Assembly (NCBI RefSeq): GCF_000710915.1
Contig: NZ_BAUA01000090.1
Coordinates: forward strand, 1-64,000
Reading direction: 5' to 3'
Source: Nocardia brasiliensis IFM 10847
GTDB taxonomy: Bacteria; Actinomycetota; Actinomycetes; Mycobacteriales; Mycobacteriaceae
DNA: 64,000 bases
This document shows, piece after piece, positions 7,977-18,000 of this stretch (position 1 is the stretch's first letter; each line of letters opens with the position of its first letter). The position numbers were made by a program, and so were the translations under genes. The notes beneath the pieces were generated by a model. It saw nothing but the letters and a program-made list of their open reading frames with translations. It was not told the origin of the DNA and searched no databases.

Positions 7977-8336
7977 CTATTGCCCGTAAGAGAACCGCAG
8001 GTCGGCGAACAGCAGCGTGCCGAGTCGCCGTCGCAGATGTCCGAGCTTGCTCTGGTCGGGCAGATCGTCCGGAGTGAGCAGGGTGAACCGCAGCAACGTC
8101 TCGCCGTCGCGCACGGCCGTCAAAGCGAAATGCACCTCGTCGCGCGGCCTGCTCGGCCACAACGACGACCACACCACCCGCTCCGGCTCCACCGCCGCCA
8201 ACACCACCGGATCGACCTCGTCCGCCAGTAGCCGCAACCACGGCCGCGCCTCGGCCCGGCGTGGCTCCACCAGCGATCCCCACACCACCCGGGGCGGCGC
8301 GGGTAGCCGCCGTGCTCGCCCCCCGATCTCGATCAC
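7977..8336 (-). CDS. Hypothetical small SRPBCC-like protein
   Basis: A 119-residue soluble protein starting with GTG (VIEIGGRARRLPAPPRVVWGSL). The alternation of hydrophobic strands, a PWLRLLADEVDP segment, and the run VVWSSLWPSRPRDEVHFALTAV suggest a short SRPBCC-type fold, as seen in uncharacterised actinobacterial proteins, but I cannot name a family with certainty. There is no Shine-Dalgarno at normal spacing; instead TAAGGT lies six bases before the GTG, suggesting a leaderless mRNA. It is separated by 68 bases from the SRPBCC/ArsR pair on the same strand. Confidence 0.6.
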   Translation of the reverse strand: MIEIGGRARRLPAPPRVVWGSLVEPRRAEARPWLRLLADEVDPVVLAAVEPERVVWSSLWPSRPRDEVHFALTAVRDGETLLRFTLLTPDDLPDQSKLGHLRRRLGTLLFADLRFSYGQ

Positions 8337-8342
8337 TCCAGC

Positions 8343-8348
8343 ACCTTA
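8343..8348 (-). promoter_or_regulatory. Candidate -10 (TAAGGT), leaderless start
   Basis: TANNNT hexamer six bases before the GTG at 8336. Confidence 0.35.
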
Positions 8349-8364
8349 CGGCTCGGTGCCGGGG

Positions 8365-8838
8365 TCAGCTCAGGTCTCGGGCGTAGTGTCTGCTGCCGGA
8401 TTCTTCGCGGTAGCGGCCGAAGCCGGGGATCGGGTGGTAGCCGGCGGAGGTGTAGAGGGCGATGGCTTCCGGTTGGCGGGTACCGGTTTCCAGCACGATG
8501 CGGCGGCGTCCGGCTGCCGCCGCGCTGTGCTCGATGGCGGCCAGCAGTTGCCGGGCGAGCCCGCGGCCGCGCACCTCCGGTGCCACGTACATCCGTTTGA
8601 GTTCGGCGTCCCCGTCCCGGAAATCGGGTTCGTCGCCCTCGTGTGCCCGCCACCCGGCACATGCCACCGCGATCCCCTCCACGTACCCGATCAGGAACGC
8701 GCCCAGCGGCGGCGCGAACTCGCCCGGATCGGTCGGACTCTCGTCCGGCCCGCCATAGCGCACCACATACTCCTGCTGCACCTCGGCGATCAACTTCCGC
8801 GCGTCCGGACTGTCATAAGCGCGCGCCACCAGTTCCAT
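8365..8838 (-). CDS. GNAT-family N-acetyltransferase
   Basis: About 157 residues of acetyl-CoA-dependent acetyltransferase. The acetyl-CoA binding loop is VRGRGLARQLLAAIEHSAAAAG, preceded by AELKRMYVAPE and followed by the typical ETGTRQPEAIALYTSAGYHPIPGFGRY. An open frame extends 42 codons further upstream, but its residues look non-coding, and MELVARAYDSPDARKLI is the natural start. That ATG is preceded by TAGCCT at seven bases, pointing to a leaderless transcript. Substrate unknown. Confidence 0.8.
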   Translation of the reverse strand: MELVARAYDSPDARKLIAEVQQEYVVRYGGPDESPTDPGEFAPPLGAFLIGYVEGIAVACAGWRAHEGDEPDFRDGDAELKRMYVAPEVRGRGLARQLLAAIEHSAAAAGRRRIVLETGTRQPEAIALYTSAGYHPIPGFGRYREESGSRHYARDLS

Positions 8839-8845
8839 GAGGGTC

Positions 8846-8851
8846 AGGCTA
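8846..8851 (-). promoter_or_regulatory. Candidate -10 (TAGCCT) for leaderless GNAT gene
   Basis: Seven bases before the ATG at 8838, no Shine-Dalgarno; supports the shorter GNAT start. Confidence 0.4.
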
Positions 8852-8966
8852 GCGAGCGTGGCGGCGATCAGCCGGTGATCGTCGCCACGGAAGCGGTCGA
8901 ATTGCCGATCCCTCTCCGAAATCCGCTCCAGCGGAAAAGAATGCGGGAGGATATTGCCGGCCACTT

Positions 8967-9025
8967 GATCGCCAGGTAATGGTGGCGGTATCGCGCGAGA
9001 GGGACGCCACCATTACCTGGTGATC
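8967..9025. repeat. Long intergenic inverted repeat, 21-bp arms
   Basis: The arms CCAGGTAATGGTGGCG (8972-8987) and its exact complement (9005-9020) extend outward through GATC on both sides with one mismatch, giving 21-bp arms around a 17-bp spacer. It lies between the Scr1-like gene and the GNAT gene. The low GC and absence of a T-run argue against a simple terminator; it could be an operator, an RNA hairpin, or a remnant of a small mobile element. Confidence 0.6.
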
Positions 9026-9067
9026 GGTTGCCCAGGAGGAAAAGTCGGGTGGCCGCACGGGCTCGGA

Positions 9068-9946
9068 TTATTCGCCGAGCTCGGCGGCGATGTCGAGGAT
9101 GTGTGCACGGCTGTCGGTTTCGGGCAGGGCGAGGCGTTTGAGGTCGGTGCATACGGAGCGGTAGGTGGCGATCTCTTCGGGGTGCTCGAGGTAGAGGTCG
9201 CCGGTGAAGCCTTGGACGTAGACGACCGGCGGCTCGGACAGGTACGCGGTGGGGTGTGCTGGAAACTCCAGCAGGACAAAGCTGCCCACCAGCAGACCCT
9301 GGTACGCGCCGGCGGTACGCGGCAGCACCCGTACCGAAACATTGGGCAGCCGAGCGAGATCGGCCAGACGGGTCAACTGGTCGATCATGACGCGGGTACT
9401 GCCGGTGATCCGGCGCAACGCCATCTCATCGATGAACGCATCGAACGCGAGCGGGTTCGCGCTGTCGGTGAGCCGCGACTGCCGCCGCGCCATGACTTCG
9501 ACGTTCTTCTCGATATCGGCGGTCGGCCAGTTGGGGTGCAGCGCCCACGTCATCGCGCGGCGATAGTCGGCGGTCTGCACCAGGCTGGGCAACAACGTCG
9601 GCTGATACGAAATGACGTGCTGCGCAGCCTCTTCCAATCCGACGAACAGCCCGCCGTGCGACGGCAGCGCGTTGTCGTAGCCGTGCCACCACGCCTTGGT
9701 CTGCGTCTCCTCCATGAGCCCGAGCAGCATTCGGGTCAGACTCGGCGGCAGCTCGTAGATCTCGCACAGCCGCTTGATGTACAGCGGGTTCAGGCGGATC
9801 TGGACGCCGTTCTCCATCCGCCAGAAGGTTTGTTTGCTGACGCCGATCTCGTTGCGGGCGACTTCCGCGGTCACACATGCCTCGAGGCGTGCGCGGCGGA
9901 GCTCACGGGCCAGGAGCCGGCGGGGCAGGGTCGAGCCAGTCGTCAT
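9068..9946 (-). CDS. Helix-turn-helix regulator with Scr1/DUF5753 domain
   Basis: A 292-residue protein starting MTTGSTLPRRLLARELRR with CGGAG nine bases upstream. The N-terminal XRE helix-turn-helix (residues about 10-75) reads ARNEIGVSKQTFWRMENGVQIRLNP. The remainder is the DUF5753/Scr1-type domain: YQPTLLPSLVQTADYRRAMTWA, ARRQSRLTDSANPLAFDAFIDEMALRR, VRVLPRTAGAYQGLLVGSFVLLEFP, VYVQGFTGDLYLEHPEEIATY. This family is very abundant in actinomycetes, usually next to a DUF397 partner; none was recognised here, so it may be an orphan. A 46-codon open extension upstream is not supported. Targets are unknown. Confidence 0.85.
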   Translation of the reverse strand: MTTGSTLPRRLLARELRRARLEACVTAEVARNEIGVSKQTFWRMENGVQIRLNPLYIKRLCEIYELPPSLTRMLLGLMEETQTKAWWHGYDNALPSHGGLFVGLEEAAQHVISYQPTLLPSLVQTADYRRAMTWALHPNWPTADIEKNVEVMARRQSRLTDSANPLAFDAFIDEMALRRITGSTRVMIDQLTRLADLARLPNVSVRVLPRTAGAYQGLLVGSFVLLEFPAHPTAYLSEPPVVYVQGFTGDLYLEHPEEIATYRSVCTDLKRLALPETDSRAHILDIAAELGE

Positions 9947-10642
9947 GGGCAGCATCTCCGAAGGGTTGCTAATGGATTGGGTCCGTTTTGGAACCTGAAT
10001 AGGGCGCCGATTTTGGAACCTTGCCGAAAAAGCTCGACTAACTCGGTGGTGCAAGGTCCCGATCGTGTGGCTGTGCTGTTGCATTGCTGGTGTTCGCGGA
10101 AACCCGACCGGCCCGCCAACCCGATTCGGTGTCCGTGCTCATCCAACCAGGCGACTGTATAGGAGGATTGCCAATTTGCCGAATTGCTCAGTGCGTCAAC
10201 TCAATCGACCCCCGAGGGTAGAAAAAAGTCGCGTTCCAACTGGAACATTCCAGAATGTCGATTTCCCTCGCGGTGGGTTATTGCTGCCATTCATCCGGAC
10301 GCGGAACGCGCATTTATCCGTATGTCACCGCCGCGCGACTTTTGGGTTGTCGCACCCGCTCTGGCCTGCCGAAACGAGTGCGGGAAGGTGGAATGGGCGC
10401 GGCAAGCGAGTTCCGTCGGGGCATACGCTTCGGCGCGCTTGCCGGAGTCCGGATAGGCCCTGTGCGGTGAATGGGTATGCGGTGTAGCAGCTTTCTACGT
10501 GGCGTGTGTCCCGCGACAGCGGCGCAGCCTCTGCCGGGATGTGCACTCGGCTCTGTGAAACCAATTGCGCACCAGCCTGTTCGGCCCCACAACGCATCGA
10601 CCCCAGCGCCCGCGGGACGCTGGGGTCGAAAACGTGCGCGCT
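9947..10642. other. About 700-bp intergenic region with GGAAC-type motifs and no recognised gene
   Basis: I see no reading frame with plausible protein features. Two identical TTTTGGAACCT sequences occur at 9986-9996 and 10011-10021, 25 bp apart, just upstream of the Scr1-like gene, and a GTTCC-N4-GGAAC inverted repeat occurs at 10233-10246. The right end contains the terminator-like hairpin of the DUF7144 gene. The base composition is lower in GC than the neighbours, which fits regulatory or decayed DNA. Confidence 0.5.
10598..10628 (-). terminator. Hairpin downstream of the small membrane protein gene
   Basis: CGACCCCAGCG (10598-10608) and its exact complement (10618-10628) with a nine-base loop, 15 bases after the stop codon of the minus-strand gene. 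No U-tract on that strand. Confidence 0.55.
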
Positions 10643-11041
10643 TTACTGCGTGGCGAGTTGCCGCGCCAGCGCCCAGATCACCAGGACATCGATCGCGATG
10701 ATCACCAAAGCCCAGAACGGATAGATGGGAGCGAAGAGGAAGTTGTCCAGGATGCTGATCGCCGCCATGACGATGCCCGCGAGGTAACCCCAGGTCTTGC
10801 CCGTGACGATGCCGAAGCCCGCGACCAGAACGAGGATTGCGATCACCAGGTGGATCCAGCCCCACGTCGAGACGTCGACGAGGAACACCTGGTCTTCGGT
10901 GACGACGAAGATGTCGCGTCCCGCGATCGCGGCGATGGCGCTCATCAGATGCAGCAGGCCGGTGACGAGGATGAGGGCACCGGCGAAAATCGTCATGTCG
11001 TTGAGCACCGGGCCGGTGCGGACGGGTCCGGGACTGGTCAT
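10643..11041 (-). CDS. Four-helix membrane protein of the DUF7144 type
   Basis: A 132-residue protein with four hydrophobic helices: MTIFAGALILVTGLLHLMSAIAAIAG, a conserved FVVTEDQVFLVDVSTWGWIHLVIAILVLVAGFGI, WGYLAGIVMAAISILDNFLFAPIYP, and FWALVIIAIDVLVIWALAR. This arrangement is typical of the uncharacterised actinobacterial DUF7144 family. The start ATG at 11041 has AAGGAG eight bases upstream; an in-frame GTG nine bases earlier lies within that ribosome-binding region and is rejected. Function is unknown. Confidence 0.8.
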   Translation of the reverse strand: MTSPGPVRTGPVLNDMTIFAGALILVTGLLHLMSAIAAIAGRDIFVVTEDQVFLVDVSTWGWIHLVIAILVLVAGFGIVTGKTWGYLAGIVMAAISILDNFLFAPIYPFWALVIIAIDVLVIWALARQLATQ

Positions 11042-12332
<1,291 letters not shown>

Positions 12333-12347
12333 CCCCTCCCGAACCTG

Positions 12348-12381
12348 AAACGGCGGCAGAAATCCTCTGCCGCCGTTTTTC
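12348..12381. terminator. Rho-independent terminator between nrdF and the ABC genes
   Basis: AAACGGCGGCAGA (12348-12360) pairs exactly with TCTGCCGCCGTTT (12366-12378), five-base loop, followed by more T residues. The A-run on the other side makes it work for both convergent transcripts. Confidence 0.9.
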
Positions 12382-12390
12382 GTGAGCTGG

Positions 12391-13206
12391 TCACCTTCGG
12401 CTGGCTCGGCGGTAGCCGATGGTGGCGGGGATGGCGAAGAGGGTGATGGCGCCCAGGGACCAGAGGAAGGTGAGGGTCAGGGGGCGGGCGAGCGGACCTT
12501 CGAGGGCGAGGGCTTTCATGGCGTCGACGGCGACGGACATCGGCTGGTTGCGGACGACCGGTTGGATCCAGGTGGGGTAGGCGGCCAAGGGGACGAAACC
12601 GGTGCTGAAGAACATCATCAGCGAGGTGAGGATGGTGATTCCCTCGACCAGTGCGGCTTTGGCGTTGAAGACGGCGACCGAGGTGACCACGGTCGCGAAG
12701 GCCAAGCCGAAAAGCACCGGGATGAGCAGGAATACGAGCGTGGGCAGCAACCCTTGGTGGAAGCGGAAGCCGAGCAGGAACCCGACCAGGATGATGGCGA
12801 GGGTGCCCGCGAAGATCCGGCAGCCTTCGGCGACGATGCGGGACGCGAGTCCGGACGCCCGATGCACCGGCAGCACCCAGAAGCGGGCGAGCAGCCCGGC
12901 TTCCCGCTCCCGTCCGAGCAGCACCCCGCACGCGACGGCACCGGAGACGGCGCCCGCGATGGTGACCATCGGCACCGAACCATAGAGCGCGCTTTCACCG
13001 GTGAAACGCTGGATCTGCCCACCGACCACCGTCTCCAGCATGATCAGCAGCAGGCACGGGATGATCAGAGCTTCCAGCAGGGTGACCGGGTTGCGCGCCC
13101 AGCGCAGCAGCAGCCGTTGGGTCTGAATCAGCGTGTGCCGCAGCAGCGCCGCGGACGACGCCTCCGCGGCGCGGACGCCCTCGCTTCGATCGGCCAGCAG
13201 TGTCAT
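12391..13206 (-). CDS. ABC-2 type exporter permease (DrrB/DrrC-like), second of two
   Basis: A 271-residue permease with six hydrophobic segments. Recognisable features are VTLLEALIIPCLLLIMLETVVGG, the conserved region GREREAGLLARFWVLPVHRASGLASRIVAEG, FLLGFRFHQGLLPTLVFLLIPVLFGLAFA, and the terminal ABC-2 motif MMFFSTGFVPLAAYPTWIQPVVRNQPMSVAVDAMKAL. It is the last gene of the NRPS-exporter operon. Its ATG overlaps the TGA of the preceding permease by one base, with GGGAGG five bases upstream; an adjacent ATG three bases earlier is too close to that site. Together with its sister it should form the membrane channel of a heteromeric exporter. Confidence 0.88.
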   Translation of the reverse strand: MTLLADRSEGVRAAEASSAALLRHTLIQTQRLLLRWARNPVTLLEALIIPCLLLIMLETVVGGQIQRFTGESALYGSVPMVTIAGAVSGAVACGVLLGREREAGLLARFWVLPVHRASGLASRIVAEGCRIFAGTLAIILVGFLLGFRFHQGLLPTLVFLLIPVLFGLAFATVVTSVAVFNAKAALVEGITILTSLMMFFSTGFVPLAAYPTWIQPVVRNQPMSVAVDAMKALALEGPLARPLTLTFLWSLGAITLFAIPATIGYRRASRR

Positions 13207-14024
13207 CATGCCCTCCCTGCGCTCAACCGGATGGTCAGCGGTATGCACACGAGCAGAATCGCGGCGGTCCAGGCCAGCGACGGCCCCATCAGCGACCAGG
13301 TGACCTGGCCCGCGTTGCCCAGCGAGTCGCCGGCCAGCGCACGCAGGCCGATGACGAACTGCGAGACCGGCTGGTTGCGGACGAACGCCTGGACCCAGGC
13401 CGGAAACTGATGTGCCGGAGCCAATCCCGTCGACAGCATGCCGAAGATCAAGGGCGGCAACACCAATGCCTGCGTGGTGGCTTCCGGGCTGCGAGACAGG
13501 GTGCCGATCACGTCCGCGCCGAGTGTCAGCGCGGTGCCGATGAGCATCGACAGCAGCAGGAAGCCGAGGGTGTGGGCGGTGTCGAGATAGAACCGGAACC
13601 CGATGACGTGCCCGCACACCACGGCGGCGCACAGTGACAGGGCCAGCCGGAAGATGTTGCCCGACATCCGCGCCGAGACCGGCACGAGCCGGCCGACGGG
13701 CATCGACCCGAAGCGCCGGTTGAGTCCGGCCACGGAATCGGTGGCCGCGCGGAAAGCGGCCGAGATGGCGGTGAAGGCGGCGGCCTGCAGCACGACGAGC
13801 GGCATCATGAACTGCGCGTAGCTGCTGAATCCGGTGCCCGCGAAGGTCATCACCGTTTTCAGCGGAATGTAGAAGCCCGCGGTGAACGTCGCGGGCGCGA
13901 GGATCGAGGTCAGTACCTCGCCGGTTTTGACCGAGGGCACGATCAGCCGGGACGTGAGCACCCACCATTGCCGGGCCCGCGCCGGTGTCGCGCCGACCTC
14001 GGCGAGCCAAGCTCCGGTGGTCAT
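13206..14024 (-). CDS. ABC-2 type exporter permease (DrrB/DrrC-like), first of two
   Basis: A 272-residue permease paralogous to the next gene. It has the ABC-2 features PSVKTGEVLTSILAPATFTAGFYIPL, the GLNRRFGSMPVGRLVPVSARMSGN loop, and STGLAPAHQFPAWVQAFVRNQPVSQFVIGLRAL. Its start overlaps the end of the DrrA-like ATPase by four bases (ATGA) and its stop overlaps the start of the next permease (TGATG). Stoichiometric coupled translation fits an ATPase plus two different membrane subunits, as in daunorubicin-type exporters. The cargo is most likely the product of the adjacent NRPS. Confidence 0.88.
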   Translation of the reverse strand: MTTGAWLAEVGATPARARQWWVLTSRLIVPSVKTGEVLTSILAPATFTAGFYIPLKTVMTFAGTGFSSYAQFMMPLVVLQAAAFTAISAAFRAATDSVAGLNRRFGSMPVGRLVPVSARMSGNIFRLALSLCAAVVCGHVIGFRFYLDTAHTLGFLLLSMLIGTALTLGADVIGTLSRSPEATTQALVLPPLIFGMLSTGLAPAHQFPAWVQAFVRNQPVSQFVIGLRALAGDSLGNAGQVTWSLMGPSLAWTAAILLVCIPLTIRLSAGRA

Positions 14025-15013
14025 GAGACAGCCTCCACGTCAACGGTTTTCGCCTCTTCGGTGGTGGCGAGATGCCCGGTCAACTGCAGGAACACGTCGT
14101 CGAGCGACGGCCTGCGCAACGCGATGTCGACCAGCTCCACCTGCGCCCCGTCCAGCCGCCGCAACGCTTCCGCGAGCGTCTTCGCCCCGTCGGGCGCGGG
14201 GATGGTGATGCGATCCGAATCCGGTGTCAGCGCGGCCCGATTCTCCGCGGGCAGCAGCGGCCCGAGGGCGGCCGCGATGACGTTCAGGTCGGTCAGGTCC
14301 AGCGGCACCACTTCGCAATAGCTGCCGCCGGTCCGGGATTTCAGCTCGTCCGCGGTGCCCTGGGCGATCACCACGCCGTGGTCGATCACGATGATGCGAT
14401 CGCTCAGCGCGTCGGCCTCCTCGAGGTACTGGGTGGTGAGCAGCGTGGTGATGCCCGCCTTCTTGAAGCTGCGCACCAGATCCCAAACCCCTTGCCTGCT
14501 GCGGGGATCCAGCCCCGTCGTCGGCTCGTCGAGGAAAACCACATCCGGACGGACGACGAGGCCGCACGCGATATCGATGCGCCGCCGCATGCCGCCCGAG
14601 TAGGTGCCGACCCGGCGTCCCGCCGCGCCGACGAGATCGAACTCGGTGAGCAACTCGTCCGCCCGGGCCCGCGCGGCGCGTTTGCGCAGGCCCATCAGCC
14701 TGCCGAACATCACGAGATTCTCGTAGCCGCTGAGCATGTCGTCGAGTGCGGCGTACTGCCCGGTCAACATGATGGAGCGGCGCACGGCCGCCGGGTCGGT
14801 GACGACGTCGTGCCCGGCGACGAGCGCGCGGCCGCGGTCCGGGGCGATGAGCGTCGAGAGGATGTTCACCGTGGTGGTCTTGCCTGCGCCGTTGGGACCG
14901 AGGATGCCGAGGATCTCGCCGGGCGTCGCCGTGAAATCGACGCCGCGCAAGGCCTGCACGGCACCGAACGACTTCTCGATGCCCTCGACCACCACTCCCT
15001 GCTCGGAATTCAT
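14021..15013 (-). CDS. DrrA-family ABC exporter ATPase
   Basis: A 330-residue nucleotide-binding subunit. Walker A is [10 protein letters not shown] (about residues 37-46), the signature is YSGGM followed by [10 protein letters not shown], Walker B is [18 protein letters not shown], and the C-terminal extension [13 protein letters not shown] is typical of the daunorubicin-resistance (DrrA) family. It energises export through the two permeases downstream. The ATG overlaps the TGA of the NRPS gene by four bases (ATGA), so it is translated with the synthetase. It is probably both the export and the self-protection system for the peptide. Confidence 0.93.
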   Translation of the reverse strand: MNSEQGVVVEGIEKSFGAVQALRGVDFTATPGEILGILGPNGAGKTTTVNILSTLIAPDRGRALVAGHDVVTDPAAVRRSIMLTGQYAALDDMLSGYENLVMFGRLMGLRKRAARARADELLTEFDLVGAAGRRVGTYSGGMRRRIDIACGLVVRPDVVFLDEPTTGLDPRSRQGVWDLVRSFKKAGITTLLTTQYLEEADALSDRIIVIDHGVVIAQGTADELKSRTGGSYCEVVPLDLTDLNVIAAALGPLLPAENRAALTPDSDRITIPAPDGAKTLAEALRRLDGAQVELVDIALRRPSLDDVFLQLTGHLATTEEAKTVDVEAVS

Positions 15014-18000
15014 TGTTGTCCTTCCAGATGTTCGTCGAGCACGCGCGCGATGATCGGCAGCACGTGTGGTGCGGTCAGCTCGTTGTGGGTGACCTCGATG
15101 TCGTGGTTGACGACCGAACCGGTCGCGTACGGCCGCCAGCCGTCCGGTCCGACGATGTCGGAGCTGTCGACCGTTGCGCTGAAATACAGCAGGTCGCCGT
15201 CGAATACGGGTCGCTGATACCCCGCGCGGGAGCGGGCGGCCGCGTTGTACGACTCGGTCAGGCGCTCGATCATGTCCGCGTCGACGAGCGTGAGGCCGCC
15301 GAGCCGTGCGCGGATGCGCTCGGCCGCTTCGCTCGCGGTCGCCTCGGCGGGCACATCGTGGATCCCGAAGATCGCGCCGAAGCTGTTGACGAAGGCTCCC
15401 GCCGTGAGCTGTTCGACGTCCGAACCGTCCACGTCGGCGGTATCCGAATCCAGCAGGGCGACCAGGCCGACGCGGTGTCCGTCCGCCTGCAACCGAGCCG
15501 CGACGGCGTGTGCGATCACTCCGCCGAACGACCAGCCGAGCAGGTGGTACGGCCCGGACGGTTGCAGCGCCCGAATCTCGCGGACATACCGGTCGGCGAA
15601 CTCCTCGATCGAGCGCAGCGACGGTTCGCGGCCGCTGAGGTCCGGCGCCTGGAGAGCGTAGATCGGCCGCCCCGGGCGCAGCACCTGCGCGAATCCCAAG
15701 TAACTCCAGGAGATTCCGGACGACGGATGGATGCAGAACAGCGCGGGCTCGGTACCGTCGCGCCGGATCGGCAGCACGACGTCCAGTCCCAGCGCGAAGT
15801 CCGGCGCGGGCCGGGCCGCCGCGGCCGCTTCCTCCGCCGCCGCGAGCTCGGCGGCGGGGGTGCGCGCGAATTCGGCTGCGGCAGCGAGCGCATCGAGCCA
15901 CAGGCCGGCCAGCCCGGCGATCTCGGCGCGATGCAGCAGGGTCTGCGGGAACGTGAAATCCGCACGCAGCTTGCCGTCGACCACTACCGTGTTCACCTCC
16001 AGCACCGAGAGCACAGGCAGATCGGCATCGGCCGCGGCGGACAGCTCACCGAACTCGTCGGTCCGTGTCCAGCCCAAGCCGTCGAGTCCGGGCGGGACGT
16101 CGGACGGGGACTCGGCCCCGCGATAACGGAAGCCGATCTGTCCCGGCGCGCCTTCGGCGGCGCGCAGCCGGGCACCCGTCTCTGTGTTGAGGTAACTCAG
16201 CAGCCCGAACCCGAGGCCGTTGTCCGGCACTGCATTCAGCTGCTGCTTCACCGCGCGGATCGCTGTGCCCAGCGCCGGACCGCCCGCGAATGCGGTGTCG
16301 AGGTCGAGCTGCCCGAGTTCGAGTCGCACCGGGTAGTGCCCGGCGAGCGAGCCGATCGTGCGCGACAAGCTCGCACCGGGGATAGCGTCGCTCTGCCTGC
16401 CCCGTCCGGCCAAGCGCAGCAGCGTATCCGTGGCCGCCTCTCCGGATCGTGCTGCCCGCCAGCGCAGCAGCGCCACCGCGAGCGCGGTCAGCAGGACGTG
16501 CTCGGTCTCGGTCGCGAACAGTCTCGGCAGGTCCGCGCACACGGTCGCGGTGACCTCGGCGGACGTTTCGCAACGCACCGTGCGCAGCCGACGCGTTCGA
16601 TCGACGGCGGGTTCCAGGGCCCGGCTGCCGATCAGCGGGTCCGCGCCGGCGAGCACACCTTGCCAATACCCGAGCTCGAAAACGCGGGTGGCGCTATGGG
16701 CTTCGTCGACGAGCGCATGTGCCCACCGGCGCATGGATGTACCGGTCTCGGCGAGCACCGCGGTGTTGCCGACGCGCACCTGCGCCCACGCCGCCATCAG
16801 GTCCGGCAGCAGAATCTCCCACGAGTCCTCGTCGATCAGCAGCCGGCTCGCCAGCACGAGCAGCCGACCGGCGCTGGTCCGTGCGCCGGCGTCGCCGACC
16901 GGATCGAGCCAGAGGCACCGCAGCACAACGCCGTTCGCCGGATCCAGCCGGTTGATCGGCGAATGCAGTTCGGCCAGCACGTATTCGCGCAGATCGACGG
17001 AATCGGCCGCGGCATCGAACTCGACCCGGCGCACCAGCGCGCCCACCTCGACCGAGCCGGGTTCGCCCACCTGCAACCGCCAGTCGCCGCCCTCGCGCCG
17101 CAGCCGTGCCCGGAGCATGTCGTGCCGGTCGATCACCGCCGCGAGAGTGGTGACCAGCTGCGCATGCTCGATGCCGATCGGCAGCTCGAGCGTCACGATA
17201 CGCGCGGCGCGCAGGAAACCGCTGTCCTGCTCCAGCAGGTACCGCGTCGCCGGCGGGAGCGGCAGGTCACCGACGCCGCCACCGGGCAGCTCCGCCAGCG
17301 GCGCGACCGCACCGGCACCGTCCACGGCCGTGGCCAGCGCGGCGACGGTGCGGTGCTCGAACACCTGCAGCGGCGTGCAGTCGATGCCCCGCTGCTTCGC
17401 CTGGGCCACCAGCTGGATCGCGAGAATACTGTCGCCGCCGAGCTCGAAGAACGACGCGTCGATGCCGACCCGGTCGAGTCCGAGCAGCCCGGCGACGATC
17501 TGGGCCAAGGCTTCCTCGGTCGCCGTGCGGGGTGCCCGGTATTCGGTCTCCGCTGCGCTGAACTGCGGCGCGGGCAACGCTTTTCGATCCAGCTTGCCGA
17601 CCGCGGTGAGCGGGATCTCGTCCAGGACGACGAATGCCGACGGCACCATGTAGCCGGGCAGCGCCTCGGCGGCGAACTCGCGGATCTGTGCGAGATCGAG
17701 TTCGACACCGGGCTTCCGGACGAGATAGGCGGCCAATACGGTAGTGCCGGCGGGCCCGGCGACGCCCAGCGTGAGTGCGAAATCGACGCCGTCCGCCCGC
17801 CCGAGCACCGCGTCGATCTCACCGAGTTCGATCCGTTGCCCGCGCACCTTCACTTGGAAGTCGGTGCGGCCGAGGTACTCCAACATCGGCCCGCCGTTCG
17901 GCGTGCGCGTATCGGCGGTCGTCCACCGCACGAGGTCGCCCGTGCGATACATCCGTTCACCCGGTGCGCCATAGGGATTCGTCACGAAACGACCGGCGGT

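Noticed and set aside
8849-9058. DUF397 partner of the Scr1-like regulator
   Set aside because: The 69-codon frame downstream lacks the WxKSSxS...G..CVEVA pattern and contains the long inverted repeat.
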